Shown: positions 26,349 to 35,421, counted from the stretch's first letter. The stretch: 40,675 nucleotides of DNA from Streptomyces beihaiensis (GCF_026274175.1 NZ_JAPHNL010000275.1:1-40675), one strand, 5' to 3'. Translations and numbers: made by a program. Notes: generated by a model from the sequence alone, not told the origin.

Positions 26349-26875
26349 GCGGTTCGGCCTTTCGATGCGTGCAGCGCTACGGCTTGCTGGAGGCGGTTGG
26401 CGGCGGGGGCGCGCCAGATGTGGCAGATGGCGAGGGCGAGCGCGTCGGCGGCGTCGGCGGGCCTGGGCGGCGCGTCGAGTCTGAGCAGCCGGGTCACCAT
26501 GGCGCCCACCTGGGCCTTGTCGGCGCGGCCGCTGCCGGTGACCGCGGCCTTGACCTCGCTCGGGGTGTGCAGGGCGACGGGGATGCCGCGCCGCGACGCG
26601 CACAGCATGGCGACGGCACTGGCCTGGGCGGTGCCCATCACCGTACGCACATTGTGCTGGCTGAACACCCGCTCCACGGCGAGGACTTCGGGGCGGTGCT
26701 CGTCGAGCCACCGCTCGATGCCGCGCTCGATGGCGACGAGCCGGTGGCCGAGCTCGGCGTCGGCGGGGGTGCGCACGACACCGACGCCCCGCATGGTCAG
26801 GGGCCGTCCCGCGATCCCCTCGACCACGCCGACACCGCACCGGGTGAGACCCGGATCCACGCCGAGCACGCGCAC
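26345..26875 (-). CDS. ruvC: Holliday junction resolvase RuvC
   Basis: A dimeric endonuclease that cuts Holliday junctions. The 176-residue protein keeps the catalytic acidic residues D7 (LGVDPGL), E68 (LAVERVF), D141 and D144 ([11 protein letters not shown]). The GTG at 26875 (VRVLGVDPG) with GGGGGAG about 5 nt upstream is preferred; open frame continues 19 codons further without homology. It begins the ruvC-ruvA-ruvB run. A -10-like TAGCCT (26915-26910) gives a predicted 28-nt leader. No LexA box is obvious upstream. Confidence 0.96.
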   Translation of the reverse strand: MRVLGVDPGLTRCGVGVVEGIAGRPLTMRGVGVVRTPADAELGHRLVAIERGIERWLDEHRPEVLAVERVFSQHNVRTVMGTAQASAVAMLCASRRGIPVALHTPSEVKAAVTGSGRADKAQVGAMVTRLLRLDAPPRPADAADALALAICHIWRAPAANRLQQAVALHASKGRTA

Positions 26876-26909
26876 GCTGCTCCCCCAACCGTCGATCGAC
26901 TGTTCGTGC

Positions 26910-26915
26910 AGGCTA
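26910..26915 (-). promoter_or_regulatory. Candidate -10 for ruvCAB
   Basis: The minus strand reads TAGCCT, 35 nt upstream of the ruvC GTG and just after the yebC terminator. No clear -35 is visible. The call rests on position and on the operon needing a promoter there. Confidence 0.4.
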
Positions 26916-26934
26916 TCGGCTGCCACCGACAAAG

Positions 26935-26970
26935 CGACGGGCCGACGGGGTGTGTCCCGTCGGCCCGTCG
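26935..26970 (-). terminator. Hairpin terminator after yebC
   Basis: A perfect 15-bp stem (CGACGGGCCGACGGG with CCCGTCGGCCCGTCG) and a 6-nt loop lie 37 nt past the yebC stop, isolating ruvCAB from the genes upstream. Confidence 0.8.
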
Positions 26971-27007
26971 TACGAACCGGTCGACCCGCCCTGGTCGCCC
27001 GCGCCGG

Positions 27008-27760
27008 TCAGGCGTCGACCTTCTCCATGACCTCGTCGGAGACGTCGAAGTTGGCGAAGACGTTCTGCACGTCGTCGCTGTCCTCGAGGGCGTCGATCAG
27101 CTTGAAGATCTTGCGCGCGCCGTCCTCGTCCAGCTCGATCTGCATGGTCGGGACGAAGTTGGAGTCGGCGGAGTCGTAGTCGATCCCGGCCTCCTGCAGC
27201 GCGGTGCGGACCGCGACCAGGTCGGTGGCCTCGGAGAGCACCTCGAAGGACTCGCCCAGGTCGTTGACCTCCTCGGCGCCCGCCTCGAGCACGGCGCCCA
27301 GGACGTCGTCCTCGGACAGCTCGCCCTTGGGGACGATCACCACGCCCTTGCGGTTGAACAGGTACGACACGGAGCCCGGGTCGGCCATCGAGCCGCCGTT
27401 GCGCGTCATGGCGACGCGGACGTCCGAGGCGGCGCGGTTGCGGTTGTCGGTGAGGCACTCGATGAGCACCGCGACGCCGTTGGGACCGTAGCCCTCGTAC
27501 ATGATCGTCTCGTAGTCGGCGCCGCCGGCCTCGAGGCCCGCGCCGCGCTTGACGGCCGAGTCGATGTTCTTGTTCGGGACCGACTGCTTCTTCGCCTTCT
27601 GGATGGCGTCGAACAGCGTCGGGTTGCCGTCCGGGTCGGCGCCGCCCGTGCGCGCCGCGACCTCGATGTTCTTGATCAGCTTCGCGAAGAGCTTGCCGCG
27701 CTTGGCATCGATCACGGCCTTCTTGTGCTTCGTCGTGGCCCATTTAGAGTGGCCGGACAT
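27008..27760 (-). CDS. yebC: YebC/TACO1-family translation or regulatory factor
   Basis: A 250-residue protein with the family start [21 protein letters not shown], the [13 protein letters not shown] motif and the acidic C-terminus. Members were first described as DNA-binding regulators (PmpR). The mitochondrial homologue TACO1 and recent bacterial work point to helping ribosomes through proline-rich stretches. The ATG at 27760 has AAGGAGA about 8 nt upstream. Its place next to ruvC is widely conserved. It follows pdxT by 47 nt. Confidence 0.95.
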   Translation of the reverse strand: MSGHSKWATTKHKKAVIDAKRGKLFAKLIKNIEVAARTGGADPDGNPTLFDAIQKAKKQSVPNKNIDSAVKRGAGLEAGGADYETIMYEGYGPNGVAVLIECLTDNRNRAASDVRVAMTRNGGSMADPGSVSYLFNRKGVVIVPKGELSEDDVLGAVLEAGAEEVNDLGESFEVLSEATDLVAVRTALQEAGIDYDSADSNFVPTMQIELDEDGARKIFKLIDALEDSDDVQNVFANFDVSDEVMEKVDA

Positions 27761-27807
27761 CTGCCTGTCTCCTTCGCGTAACCAACCTCAGTAGGACGTC
27801 AGAGATC

Positions 27808-28416
27808 CTACAAGGATCCCGAGGCGCCCTTCGCCCGCACCATCTCCACGAACAGCGCGTGGATGCGGTGGTCGCCCGTCAGCTCCGGATGGAACGACGT
27901 CGCGAGGGCGTTGCCCTGGCGCACGGCGACGATGTGCCCCTCGTGCTCGGCGAGCACCTCGACGTCGGCGCCCACGGACTCCACCCAGGGCGCGCGGATG
28001 AAGACGCCCTCGACCGGGTCGCCGTCGACGCCGCGCACGGCGACGGACGCCTCGAAGGACTCGTTCTGGCGGCCGAAGGCGTTGCGGCGCACGATCATGT
28101 CGATGCCGCCGACGGTCTCCTGGCCCGAGCGCGGGTCGAGGATCTTGTCGGCGAGCATGATCATGCCCGCGCAGGTGCCGTAGACGGGCATTCCGTCGCG
28201 CACGCGCGCGCGGAGCGGTTCCATCACGCCGAAGAGGTGGGCCAGCTTGGAGATGGTGGTCGACTCGCCGCCGGGCACGACCAGGCCGTCGACCTCTGCC
28301 AGTTCCTCGGGGCGCCGCACCGGCCTGGCCACGGCGTCGGCCGTGGCCAGGGCGATGAGGTGCTCCCGTACGTCGCCCTGGAGCGCCAGGACTCCGATGA
28401 CGGGGGTGGTGCTCAT
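27808..28416 (-). CDS. pdxT: Pyridoxal 5'-phosphate synthase, glutaminase subunit
   Basis: Supplies ammonia from glutamine to PdxS. The 202-residue class I glutaminase has the catalytic triad C82 (VYGTCAGMI), H176 and E178 (SFHPELTGD), and the oxyanion PGGEST motif (48-53). The ATG at 28416 lies 6 nt after the pdxS stop, so the two subunits are coexpressed. It ends in a TAG near a short 5-bp inverted repeat (GATCC/GGATC, 27805-27819). Confidence 0.97.
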   Translation of the reverse strand: MSTTPVIGVLALQGDVREHLIALATADAVARPVRRPEELAEVDGLVVPGGESTTISKLAHLFGVMEPLRARVRDGMPVYGTCAGMIMLADKILDPRSGQETVGGIDMIVRRNAFGRQNESFEASVAVRGVDGDPVEGVFIRAPWVESVGADVEVLAEHEGHIVAVRQGNALATSFHPELTGDHRIHALFVEMVRAKGASGSL

Positions 28417-28422
28417 GAGTGC

Positions 28423-29337
28423 TTACCAGCCCCGGTTCGCGTAGCGCTCGGCCTCGGGCAGGGTGTCGCAGTTGATGCCGACCATGGCCTCGCCGAGGTT
28501 GCGGGAGGCGTCCGCGACGATCTTCGGGTCGTCGTAGAACGTGGTGGCCTTCACGATGGCGGCGGCGCGCTTGGCCGGGTCGCCGGACTTGAAGATGCCG
28601 GAGCCGACGAAGACGCCCTCGGCGCCGAGCTGGCGCATCAGGGCGGCGTCGGCCGGGGTGGCCACGCCACCGGCGGAGAACAGCACCACGGGGAGCTTGC
28701 CGAGCTCGGCGACCTCCTTGACCAGCTCGAACGGGGCGCGCAGTTCCTTGGCGGCGGCGTAGATCTCGTTGTTGTCGCAGCCGCGCAGCTTGGCGATCTC
28801 GCCCTTGATCTGGCGCAGGTGGCGGACGGCCTCGACGACGTTGCCGGTGCCGGCCTCGCCCTTGGAGCGGATCATCGCGGCGCCCTCGGCGATGCGGCGC
28901 AGCGCCTCGCCGAGGTTGGTGGCGCCGCAGACGAACGGCGTGGTGAAGGCCCACTTGTCGGAGTGGTTGACCTCGTCGGCCGGGGTGAGCACCTCGGACT
29001 CGTCGATGTAGTCGACGCCGAGCGACTGCAGGACCTGGGCCTCGACGAAGTGGCCGATGCGCGACTTGGCCATCACGGGGATGGAGACGGCGTCGATGAT
29101 GCCCTCGATCATGTCCGGGTCGGACATGCGGGCCACGCCGCCGTCCTTGCGGATGTCGGCGGGGACCCGCTCCAGGGCCATGACGGCGACGGCGCCCGCG
29201 TCCTCGGCGATCTTCGCCTGCTCGGGCGTGACGACGTCCATGATCACGCCGCCCTTGAGCTGCTCGGCCATGCCGCGCTTCACGCGCGCGGTGCCGGTGG
29301 CGGGGGCCTCGTTGGTCTGCGGGGTGCTGGTGGACAC
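28423..29337 (-). CDS. pdxS: Pyridoxal 5'-phosphate synthase, synthase subunit
   Basis: Condenses ribose-5-phosphate, glyceraldehyde-3-phosphate and ammonia into PLP. The 304-residue protein has both catalytic lysines, K91 ([14 protein letters not shown]) and K159 ([11 protein letters not shown]), and the phosphate-binding glycine loop. The GTG at 29337 has GAGG about 9 nt upstream; the family N-terminus ([21 protein letters not shown]) begins there. The 135-nt upstream gap holds a weak promoter candidate (TTGCAG, 18 nt, TTACCT on the minus strand) and an imperfect palindrome CCACG-8-CGTGG at 29399-29416. No divergent pdxR regulator is present. Confidence 0.97.
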   Translation of the reverse strand: MSTSTPQTNEAPATGTARVKRGMAEQLKGGVIMDVVTPEQAKIAEDAGAVAVMALERVPADIRKDGGVARMSDPDMIEGIIDAVSIPVMAKSRIGHFVEAQVLQSLGVDYIDESEVLTPADEVNHSDKWAFTTPFVCGATNLGEALRRIAEGAAMIRSKGEAGTGNVVEAVRHLRQIKGEIAKLRGCDNNEIYAAAKELRAPFELVKEVAELGKLPVVLFSAGGVATPADAALMRQLGAEGVFVGSGIFKSGDPAKRAAAIVKATTFYDDPKIVADASRNLGEAMVGINCDTLPEAERYANRGW

Positions 29338-29398
29338 GGGTGACCTCACTCGAAAAACGCTGAGACGCGGTGCGCCCCGTGCGGGGCGCCGGTGTGCA

Positions 29399-29416
29399 CC
29401 ACGAGGTAACCCGTGG
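29399..29416. repeat. Inverted repeat upstream of pdxS
   Basis: The arms CCACG (29399-29403) and CGTGG (29412-29416) are separated by 8 nt and lie about 62 nt upstream of the pdxS start, over the putative -10. It is short enough to be chance but positioned like an operator. Confidence 0.25.
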
Positions 29417-29472
29417 GGAGCAGGCCACTGCAAGGGCCAATGGGCAAGCCGTGGCCCCTTTTGCCCGGCGGG

Positions 29473-30018
29473 CTACGCGTTCGCGCGGTCGGCGAGTGCC
29501 ACCGGCGGCTCGTCGTCCATCTCGAACGCGAGCGGGAACGGGGCGTGGCCGGCCAGCCGGAACCAGCGCACCGTGCGGTGGCGGCGCAGCGCGCGGGCGG
29601 CGCGGACCGCGTCGTTGTGGAAGCGGCGCGCCATGGGCACGCGCCGGACGGCCTGGGCGAGCTCCTCCGTGGCGTCCTCGCCGCCGGGGGCCTCCCGGAC
29701 CACCGCGACCTGTCCCGGCTCGCTGAAGACCGCGCGCAGGGCCTGGCTGAGTTCGCTCTCGGCGACCTCGCGGTGCTCCTCCTCGGCCTGTCGAGCGGCG
29801 TGCGCGGCCTCGCACAGGACGATCGAGGCGGCAGGGTCGAGCACGCCGGACGTGGCCAGCTCCTGAGCCACGGACGCCCGCCGCAGCAGCTGGGCGTCCA
29901 GCGCGGCTCGTGCGGCGTCGATACGGGCGTGCAGGCGGTCGAGGCGGCCCGCGGTCCAGCTCAGGTAGAGGCCGATCGCGAAGAGCGCGACGGCGATCCA
30001 GATCAGGGTGACGGTCAC
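29473..30018 (-). CDS. LemA-like membrane-anchored helical protein
   Basis: A protein of about 181 residues with one N-terminal membrane segment (about 2-19, LIWIAVALFAIGLYLSW) and a helical cytosolic or external domain. RLDRLHARIDAARAALDAQL resembles the LemA motif (L-R-N-R-V-D-x-A-x-x-x-I-D-x-Q-L-K-R-R). The C-terminal NDAVRAARALRRHRTVRWF...PFPLAFEMD resembles the LemA ending (YN-x-AVR ... PFFE). I infer remote LemA relationship; no enzymatic motif is present. The start is uncertain. A GTG at 30018 is preferred because a -10-like TAGCCT (30032-30027) lies 8 nt upstream (leaderless); a TTG at 30027 is the alternative. It is 44 nt downstream of pimA. Confidence 0.65.
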   Translation of the reverse strand: MTVTLIWIAVALFAIGLYLSWTAGRLDRLHARIDAARAALDAQLLRRASVAQELATSGVLDPAASIVLCEAAHAARQAEEEHREVAESELSQALRAVFSEPGQVAVVREAPGGEDATEELAQAVRRVPMARRFHNDAVRAARALRRHRTVRWFRLAGHAPFPLAFEMDDEPPVALADRANA

Positions 30019-30062
30019 GGGCGGCAAGGCTACCGTCGCGGCGCGCGGTCACCTGCCGCCGG

Positions 30063-31244
30063 TCAGTCGCGGGCGGCCCGCCGTTCGGCCCCCGCGAGCC
30101 CGAACCGTGCCCGCAGCCCCGTGCGCTCGTCGGTCGCCACCGCCGCCGCTCCCTGGGTGACCGTCTCGTAGACGGAGAGGATGTCGGCGCCGACCGTCGA
30201 CCAGTCGAAGCGGCGGACGTGCTTGCTGCCGCGCTCGCTCAGCTCGGTGCGGCGCTCCGGGTCGGCAAGGAGTCGCAGCGCGGCACCGGCGAGCGCGTCG
30301 GCGTCCTCGTTGGCGAACAGCTCGCCCGCCGTGCCCTGGTCGAGTACCTGTGCGAAGGCGTCCAGGTCGGAGGCGAGGACCGGGGCGCCCGCCGACATCG
30401 CCTCGACGAGGATGATGCCGAAGGACTCGCCGCCGGTGTTCGGGGCGACGTACACGTCGACGCTGGCGAGCAGCCGTGCCTTGTCCTCGTCGCTGACCAT
30501 GCCGAGGAATTCGACGCGCCCACGCATCTCCTTCGGAAGGGACGCGACGGCCTCCTCCTCGTCGCCGCGGCCCGCCACGAGGAGCCGGGTGTCGGGCCGC
30601 TCGGCGAGGATCTTCGGCAGCGCCTTCATGAGGACGGGCAGCCCCTTGCGGGGTTCGTCGATGCGGCCGATGAAGCCGATCGTCCCTCCCTGCCACTCGG
30701 GCCTCGGTTCGGCGCGGGCGAAGAAGTCGACGTCCACTCCGTTGGGGATGACGACCGCGTCGCCGCCCAGGTGCTCGACCAGGGTGCGGCGCGCGTACTC
30801 GCTGACCGCGATGCGCGCGCTGATCTTCTCCAGGGCGGCCTGGAGGATCGGGTACGCGGCGATCATGGCGCGCGAGCGGGGGTTGGAGGTGTGGAAGGTG
30901 GCGACGATGGGCCCCTGGGCCGCCCAGCAGGTCAGCAGCCCGAGCGACGGCGAGGTGGGCTCGTGGATGTGGACCACGTCGAAGGTGCCGTCGTGCAGCC
31001 AGCGGCGTGTGCGCGCGGCGCTGAGGAACCCGAAGTTCAGGCGGGCCACCGAGCCGTTGTACGGGACGGGGACCGCGCGGCCCGCCGAGACCACGTACGG
31101 CGGCAGCGGAGTGTCGTCGTCGGCTGGGGCCAGGACGGACACCTCGTGCCCCTGGCGGATGAGATGCTCCGCCAGGTCGCGGATGTGGAACTGGACGCCG
31201 CCCGGCACGTCCCACGCGTACGGGCAGACGATTCCGATCCTCAT
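30063..31244 (-). CDS. pimA: Phosphatidylinositol mannosyltransferase PimA-like (GT4)
   Basis: Transfers mannose from GDP-mannose to phosphatidylinositol at the cytoplasmic face, the first step of PIM synthesis. The 393-residue GT4 glycosyltransferase has the N-terminal acceptor loop CPYAWDVPGGVQFHIRDLAEHL, the GRIDEPRKGL motif of the donor domain, and the E-x7-E region (ESFGIILVEAMSAGAPVLAS). The ATG at 31244 overlaps the patA stop by 4 nt. With patA and pgsA it forms the conserved PIM operon. Substrate specificity is inferred from operon context and similarity to mycobacterial PimA. Confidence 0.93.
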   Translation of the reverse strand: MRIGIVCPYAWDVPGGVQFHIRDLAEHLIRQGHEVSVLAPADDDTPLPPYVVSAGRAVPVPYNGSVARLNFGFLSAARTRRWLHDGTFDVVHIHEPTSPSLGLLTCWAAQGPIVATFHTSNPRSRAMIAAYPILQAALEKISARIAVSEYARRTLVEHLGGDAVVIPNGVDVDFFARAEPRPEWQGGTIGFIGRIDEPRKGLPVLMKALPKILAERPDTRLLVAGRGDEEEAVASLPKEMRGRVEFLGMVSDEDKARLLASVDVYVAPNTGGESFGIILVEAMSAGAPVLASDLDAFAQVLDQGTAGELFANEDADALAGAALRLLADPERRTELSERGSKHVRRFDWSTVGADILSVYETVTQGAAAVATDERTGLRARFGLAGAERRAARD

Positions 31245-32182
31245 GCCGGCCGCTCCCCGGGGGTCTCAGCGGTCCCGCCGGGCCCGTCGCCTTCCAGGTC
31301 GGCGATCCACAAGCGTTGCAGCATGTGCCAGTCCTCCGGATGGTCCGCGATCCCCGTGGCGAAGGCGTCGGCCAGCGCCTGTGTCATGACAGACGTCTTC
31401 TCGGCCCTGGTGCCTGTCCGCGGTACGTCGATCGGCGGGTGGACGCGGCCCCGCATGACGGGCGAGGAGTCGTACCAGAGGGTGACCGGCAGCAGCGGCG
31501 CGCCGGTCTGCTGGGCGAGCATGGCGGGCCCGGCGGGCATGCGGGCCGTCTCGCCGAAGAACTTCACCTCGACGCCGGAGGCGGACAGGTCGCGGTCGGC
31601 GACCAGGCAGACCAGACCGCCCGCGCGCAGCCGCCGGGCGAGCGTTCCGAAGGCCGCGCCGCCGGTGTGCGGCAGGACCTCCATGCCGAGGCTCTCGCGG
31701 TAGGCGACGAAACGGTCGTAGAGGGTCTCCGGCCTGAGCCGCTCCGCGACCGTCGTGAACGGCGTCTCCAGCTTCGTGGTCACCCAGGCGCCCGCCAGGT
31801 CGTAGTTGCCCATGTGCGGCAGGGCGAGGATGACGCCCTTGCCGGAGGCGAGGCCGTCGGTGAGGTGGTGCACGTCCTCGGGCGCGAAGCCGTCCTTGAC
31901 CCGCTCGCGGCTCCAGGAGGGCAGCCGGAACGACTCCATCCAGTAGCGCAGGTACGAGCGCATACCCGCTCGGGACAGCTCCCTGAGCCGCTGCGGCGTG
32001 GCGTCGGGCACCACGCGCGCGAGGTTGGCCTCAAGGCGCAGCACACCCTTGCCACGCTTCTTCCAGGCGGTGTCGGCGATGGCGCGGCCCAGGCGCGCGG
32101 CGACGGGCTCCGGCAGCTTCTTGACGCCGGCCCAGCCGAGGCCGTAGAGCGTGTCGGCCACCCGTTCCTGTACGCCGCTCAC
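31241..32182 (-). CDS. patA: Phosphatidylinositol mannoside acyltransferase (PatA-like)
   Basis: Acylates the mannose of PIM. The 313-residue protein belongs to the lipid A lauroyl/htrB-type acyltransferase family, with the catalytic H-x4-D at H123-D128 (LPHMGNYDLAG) and a downstream conserved block (CLVADRDLSASGVEVKFFG). The start GTG overlaps the pgsA stop (GTGA) and its stop overlaps the pimA start, so the three genes are fully coupled. Membrane association is peripheral; no convincing transmembrane helix is seen. Confidence 0.9.
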   Translation of the reverse strand: MSGVQERVADTLYGLGWAGVKKLPEPVAARLGRAIADTAWKKRGKGVLRLEANLARVVPDATPQRLRELSRAGMRSYLRYWMESFRLPSWSRERVKDGFAPEDVHHLTDGLASGKGVILALPHMGNYDLAGAWVTTKLETPFTTVAERLRPETLYDRFVAYRESLGMEVLPHTGGAAFGTLARRLRAGGLVCLVADRDLSASGVEVKFFGETARMPAGPAMLAQQTGAPLLPVTLWYDSSPVMRGRVHPPIDVPRTGTRAEKTSVMTQALADAFATGIADHPEDWHMLQRLWIADLEGDGPGGTAETPGERPA

Positions 32183-32844
32183 GAGGCGGCCTCCTCCTGC
32201 CGGGCGGCGGCCTCGGCCTCGGCCTCGGCGGACTCACGGCGCACCGTCACCACGCGCTGCAACAGGGTCACCAGGCTGCCCACGGCGACGATCCACAGGG
32301 CGACCGGCAGCAGGTATTGGATGCCGGGCACGCCGAACTTGTGCAGTCCGGCGAAGCCGGCCGCGACGAGCGAGATGACGAGCCGCTCGGCGCGCTCGAC
32401 CAGGCCGTTGACGGCGACGGGCAGGCCGATCGACTCGCCTCGCGCCTTGGTGTACGACACGACCTGGCCGCTGGCGAGGCAGAAGATCGACACGGCGCAC
32501 AGCACGTTGTCGTCGCCGCCGCCCGCGTACCACAGGGCGAGGCCGCCGAAGATGGCGCTGTCGGCGACCCGGTCGAGCGTGGAGTCCAGGAAGGCGCCCC
32601 AGCGGCTGGAACGGCCGAGCTGGCGCGCCATGTTCCCGTCGACGAGGTCGGAGAAGACGAACAGCGTGATGACGACGGTGCCCCAGAAGAACTCGCCGCG
32701 CGGGAAGAAGACCAGTGCGCCCGCCACCACCCCGGCGGTGCCCAGGAGCGTCACCGTGTCGGGACTGACCCCGCGACGGATGAGAAACGCGGCGAACGGC
32801 GTGAGAACACGCGTGAAGAACGCACGCGCGTACTTGTTCAGCAT
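32179..32844 (-). CDS. pgsA: CDP-alcohol phosphatidyltransferase, phosphatidylinositol phosphate synthase type
   Basis: Joins CDP-diacylglycerol and inositol-1-phosphate to make phosphatidylinositol phosphate, the lipid precursor of PIMs. The 221-residue integral membrane protein has about six helices. The complete family motif D-x2-DG-x2-AR-x8-G-x3-D-x3-D is present (D66, D69, D87, D91). The ATG at 32844 with GGGAAGG about 4 nt upstream was chosen over upstream in-frame starts lacking homology. It is first in the pgsA-patA-pimA operon; a -10-like TACGAT lies at 32901-32896. Confidence 0.92.
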   Translation of the reverse strand: MLNKYARAFFTRVLTPFAAFLIRRGVSPDTVTLLGTAGVVAGALVFFPRGEFFWGTVVITLFVFSDLVDGNMARQLGRSSRWGAFLDSTLDRVADSAIFGGLALWYAGGGDDNVLCAVSIFCLASGQVVSYTKARGESIGLPVAVNGLVERAERLVISLVAAGFAGLHKFGVPGIQYLLPVALWIVAVGSLVTLLQRVVTVRRESAEAEAEAAARQEEAAS

Positions 32845-33115
32845 GGCCTTCCCGGGGGTCGGTGCCGTGCGGCCCCTCTGGCCACCGGCTGGCCCATCGT
32901 AGCCACGCGGACGCGGCGACGCGGGGCGGGCACCCGGCACGCCGCCCGCACGCGCGGGCGATCTCGTACGACGTATGGACGCACGGTGACCCGAGTGGAA
33001 AGCTCGAAGACACCGCGGGCGTCGCCGAGGCCGCCTGAACACGCGGGGTCGCGCGTCCGCGCCGTGCAGCGTCCCACAAGGACCACCTCACCGAGGAAAC
33101 AACCGGGAGGAAGCC

Positions 33116-35326
33116 ATGGGCGACAAGGCGAACGCACATCCCGGAGCCGCCGGCAGGGCGGCGACGGCCGACCATCCCTCGTCCGTACGGAATGTGGTGC
33201 TGGTCGGCCACAGCGGATCGGGCAAGACGACTCTGGTGGAGGCCCTCGCGCTGACCGCGGGGGCGGTGAACCGGGCGGGCCGTGTCGAGGACGGCACCAG
33301 CGTCTCGGACTACGACGAGATCGAGCACCGTCAGCAGCGCTCGGTCCAGCTCTCCCTCGTCCCTGTGGAATGGGGCGGCTGCAAGATCAATCTTCTGGAC
33401 ACCCCCGGATACGCCGACTTCGTCGGGGAACTACGGGCCGGTCTGCGCGCCGCGGACGCGGCCCTTTTCGTCGTTTCGGCGGCCGACGGGATCGACGGCT
33501 CGACCCAGTTGCTGTGGGAGGAGTGCGCGGCCGTCGGCATGCCCCGCGCGATCGTCGTCACGCACCTGGAGTCGGCCCGCTCCGACTTCGAGGAGATGAC
33601 GCGCAGCTGCGCGACGGCCTTCGGCGGCGACGATCCGGACGCGGTGCTGCCGCTGTACCTGCCGCTGCGAGGTGAGGCCGCGGCCGACGGGCACGCACCG
33701 GTGAAGGGCCTGGTGGGGCTGCTGACGCAGCGCCTGTTCGACTACGCGTCGGGGGAACGCGTGGAGTCCGAGCCGGAGGCCGGGCAGCTGCCGTCCATCG
33801 AGGAGGCACGCAACCGTCTGATCGAGGGGATCATCGCCGAGAGCGAGGACGAGACCCTCATGGACCGCTATCTGGGCGGCGAGGAGATCGACGTCAAGAC
33901 GCTCGTCCAGGATCTCGAGCGCGCCGTCGCGCGGGGTGTGTTCCACCCGGTGCTCGCCGCCGCCCCGGCCGCGGACGGCGCTCGCCAGGGCATCGGCACG
34001 GTCGAACTGCTCGAACTGATCACCGGAGGTTTTCCGACGCCTTTGGAGCGCACCGCCCCGACGGTGACCGCGCGGGACGGCACCGAGCGGCCGGTCGCGG
34101 CCTGCGATCCCGGCGGGCCGCTGGTCGCGGAGGTCGTGAAGACCTCGTCCGACCCGTACGTGGGGCGGGTGTCGCTGGTGCGGGTCTTCTCCGGCACGCT
34201 GCGACCGGACGAGACGGCGCACGTGTCCGGGCACGGCCTGACCGACCACGAGCACGAGGCCCGCGCGCTGCACGAGGCGGACGAGCGGATCGGCGCGCTC
34301 TCGGTCCCGTTCGGCAAGCAGCAGCGCACTCTCGCGCAGTGCATCGCCGGTGATCTGGCGTGCGTGGCGAAGCTGAACCGCGCCGAGACCGGTGACACGC
34401 TCTCGCCGAAGGACGACCCGCTGCTGATGACACCGTGGGACATGCCGGACCCGCTGCTGCCGCTGGCCGTCCAGGCGCACAGCAAGGCCGACGAGGACAA
34501 GCTGTCGCAGGGCCTGTCGCGCCTTGTCGCGGAGGACCCGACGATGCGTCTGGAGCAGAACCAGGACACCCACCAGGTGGTGCTGTGGTGCCTGGGAGAG
34601 GCACACGCGGAGGTGGCACTGGAGCGGCTGCGCAGCCGGTACGGGGTGCAGGTCGACGTCGTACCGCACCGGGTCTCCCTTCGGGAGACCTTCGCCGACC
34701 GGGCGACGGGCCGCGGGCGGCACGTGAAGCAGTCCGGAGGACACGGCCAGTACGCGATCTGCGAGATCGAGGTGGAGCCACTGCCCGGCGGTTCGGGCAT
34801 CGAGTTCGTGGACAAGGTCGTCGGCGGCGCGGTTCCCCGGCAGTTCATCCCGTCCGTGGAGAAGGGCGTACGGGCACAGGCGGCGAAGGGTGTCGCGGCC
34901 GGCTATCCGCTCATCGACGTGCGGGTGACGCTGCTCGACGGGAAGGCGCACTCGGTCGACTCGTCCGACGCGGCGTTCCAGACGGCCGGCGCGCTCGCGC
35001 TGCGGGAGGCCGCGGCCGACGCCCGTATCCATCTGCTCGAACCGGTGGCCGAGGTGCGGGTGCTGGTCGGCGACGCCTACGTGGGACCGGTGATGAGTGA
35101 CCTGTCGGGGCGGCGCGGCCGCGTCGTGGGCACCGAGCAGGCGCCGGGCGGACGCACGCTGATCCATGCCGACGTGCCGGAGATCGAGATCGGCCGGTAC
35201 GCCGTGGATCTGCGGTCGTTGTCGCACGGCACGGCGACGTTCAGCCGCCACTACGCACGGCACGAGCCGATGCCGGCGCAGCTGAGCGAGCGGATCCGCG
35301 AACAGGCCCAGGAGGCGGTGGCGTAG
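33116..35326 (+). CDS. EF-G-like translation factor (EF-G2 type) with altered GTPase motifs
   Basis: A 736-residue five-domain EF-G paralogue. G1 is intact (GHSGSGKT, 31-38). Switch I lacks the canonical RGITI (here RQQRSVQLS, 72-80). G3 is DTPGYADF (95-102), with Tyr replacing the catalytic His. G4 is THLE (149-152) instead of NKxD, so guanine specificity is doubtful. Domain IV keeps KQSGGHGQYA. Mycobacterial EF-G2 (fusA2) has the same altered G3, and reports describe nucleotide binding without ribosome-dependent GTPase; by analogy this is not the main elongation factor. The ATG at 33116 has GGGAGGA about 6 nt upstream. It is divergent from pgsA; a 271-bp gap separates them, with nothing else recognised apart from the pgsA -10. 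Confidence 0.9.
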   Translation: MGDKANAHPGAAGRAATADHPSSVRNVVLVGHSGSGKTTLVEALALTAGAVNRAGRVEDGTSVSDYDEIEHRQQRSVQLSLVPVEWGGCKINLLDTPGYADFVGELRAGLRAADAALFVVSAADGIDGSTQLLWEECAAVGMPRAIVVTHLESARSDFEEMTRSCATAFGGDDPDAVLPLYLPLRGEAAADGHAPVKGLVGLLTQRLFDYASGERVESEPEAGQLPSIEEARNRLIEGIIAESEDETLMDRYLGGEEIDVKTLVQDLERAVARGVFHPVLAAAPAADGARQGIGTVELLELITGGFPTPLERTAPTVTARDGTERPVAACDPGGPLVAEVVKTSSDPYVGRVSLVRVFSGTLRPDETAHVSGHGLTDHEHEARALHEADERIGALSVPFGKQQRTLAQCIAGDLACVAKLNRAETGDTLSPKDDPLLMTPWDMPDPLLPLAVQAHSKADEDKLSQGLSRLVAEDPTMRLEQNQDTHQVVLWCLGEAHAEVALERLRSRYGVQVDVVPHRVSLRETFADRATGRGRHVKQSGGHGQYAICEIEVEPLPGGSGIEFVDKVVGGAVPRQFIPSVEKGVRAQAAKGVAAGYPLIDVRVTLLDGKAHSVDSSDAAFQTAGALALREAAADARIHLLEPVAEVRVLVGDAYVGPVMSDLSGRRGRVVGTEQAPGGRTLIHADVPEIEIGRYAVDLRSLSHGTATFSRHYARHEPMPAQLSERIREQAQEAVA

Positions 35327-35352
35327 CGGTCGTCCGCGCAGGCCGCCGGCAC

Positions 35353-35379
35353 GCCGTCCGCCCGTGCGGGGCGGGCGGC
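35353..35379 (+). terminator. Hairpin terminator after the EF-G2 gene
   Basis: An 11-bp stem with one G-U pair (35353-35363 with 35369-35379) and a 5-nt loop lies 26 nt past the stop codon. No U-tract. Confidence 0.65.
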
Positions 35380-35404
35380 TTCGGCCGTTGTGAGGTCTGT
35401 GTCG

Positions 35405-35421
35405 GTAGCGGCCGCTACGCT
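35405..35421 (+). promoter_or_regulatory. Perfect palindrome overlapping a -10 element
   Basis: The 14-bp perfect palindrome GTAGCGGCCGCTAC (35405-35418) overlaps a -10-like TACGCT (35416-35421). A TTGTGA lies 22 nt upstream of the -10, too far for a standard -35. Transcription from here would give a 5' leader of about 120 nt for the membrane protein gene at 35549. It looks like a repressor site. Confidence 0.4.

Noticed and set aside
24426-27179. Plus-strand open frame of 917 codons
   Set aside because: Antisense to ruvB, ruvA, ruvC and part of yebC, all secure on the minus strand.
29338-29472. PdxR-type or PLP riboswitch control of pdxS
   Set aside because: No divergent regulator gene is present and no strong RNA structure is visible in the 135-nt gap.
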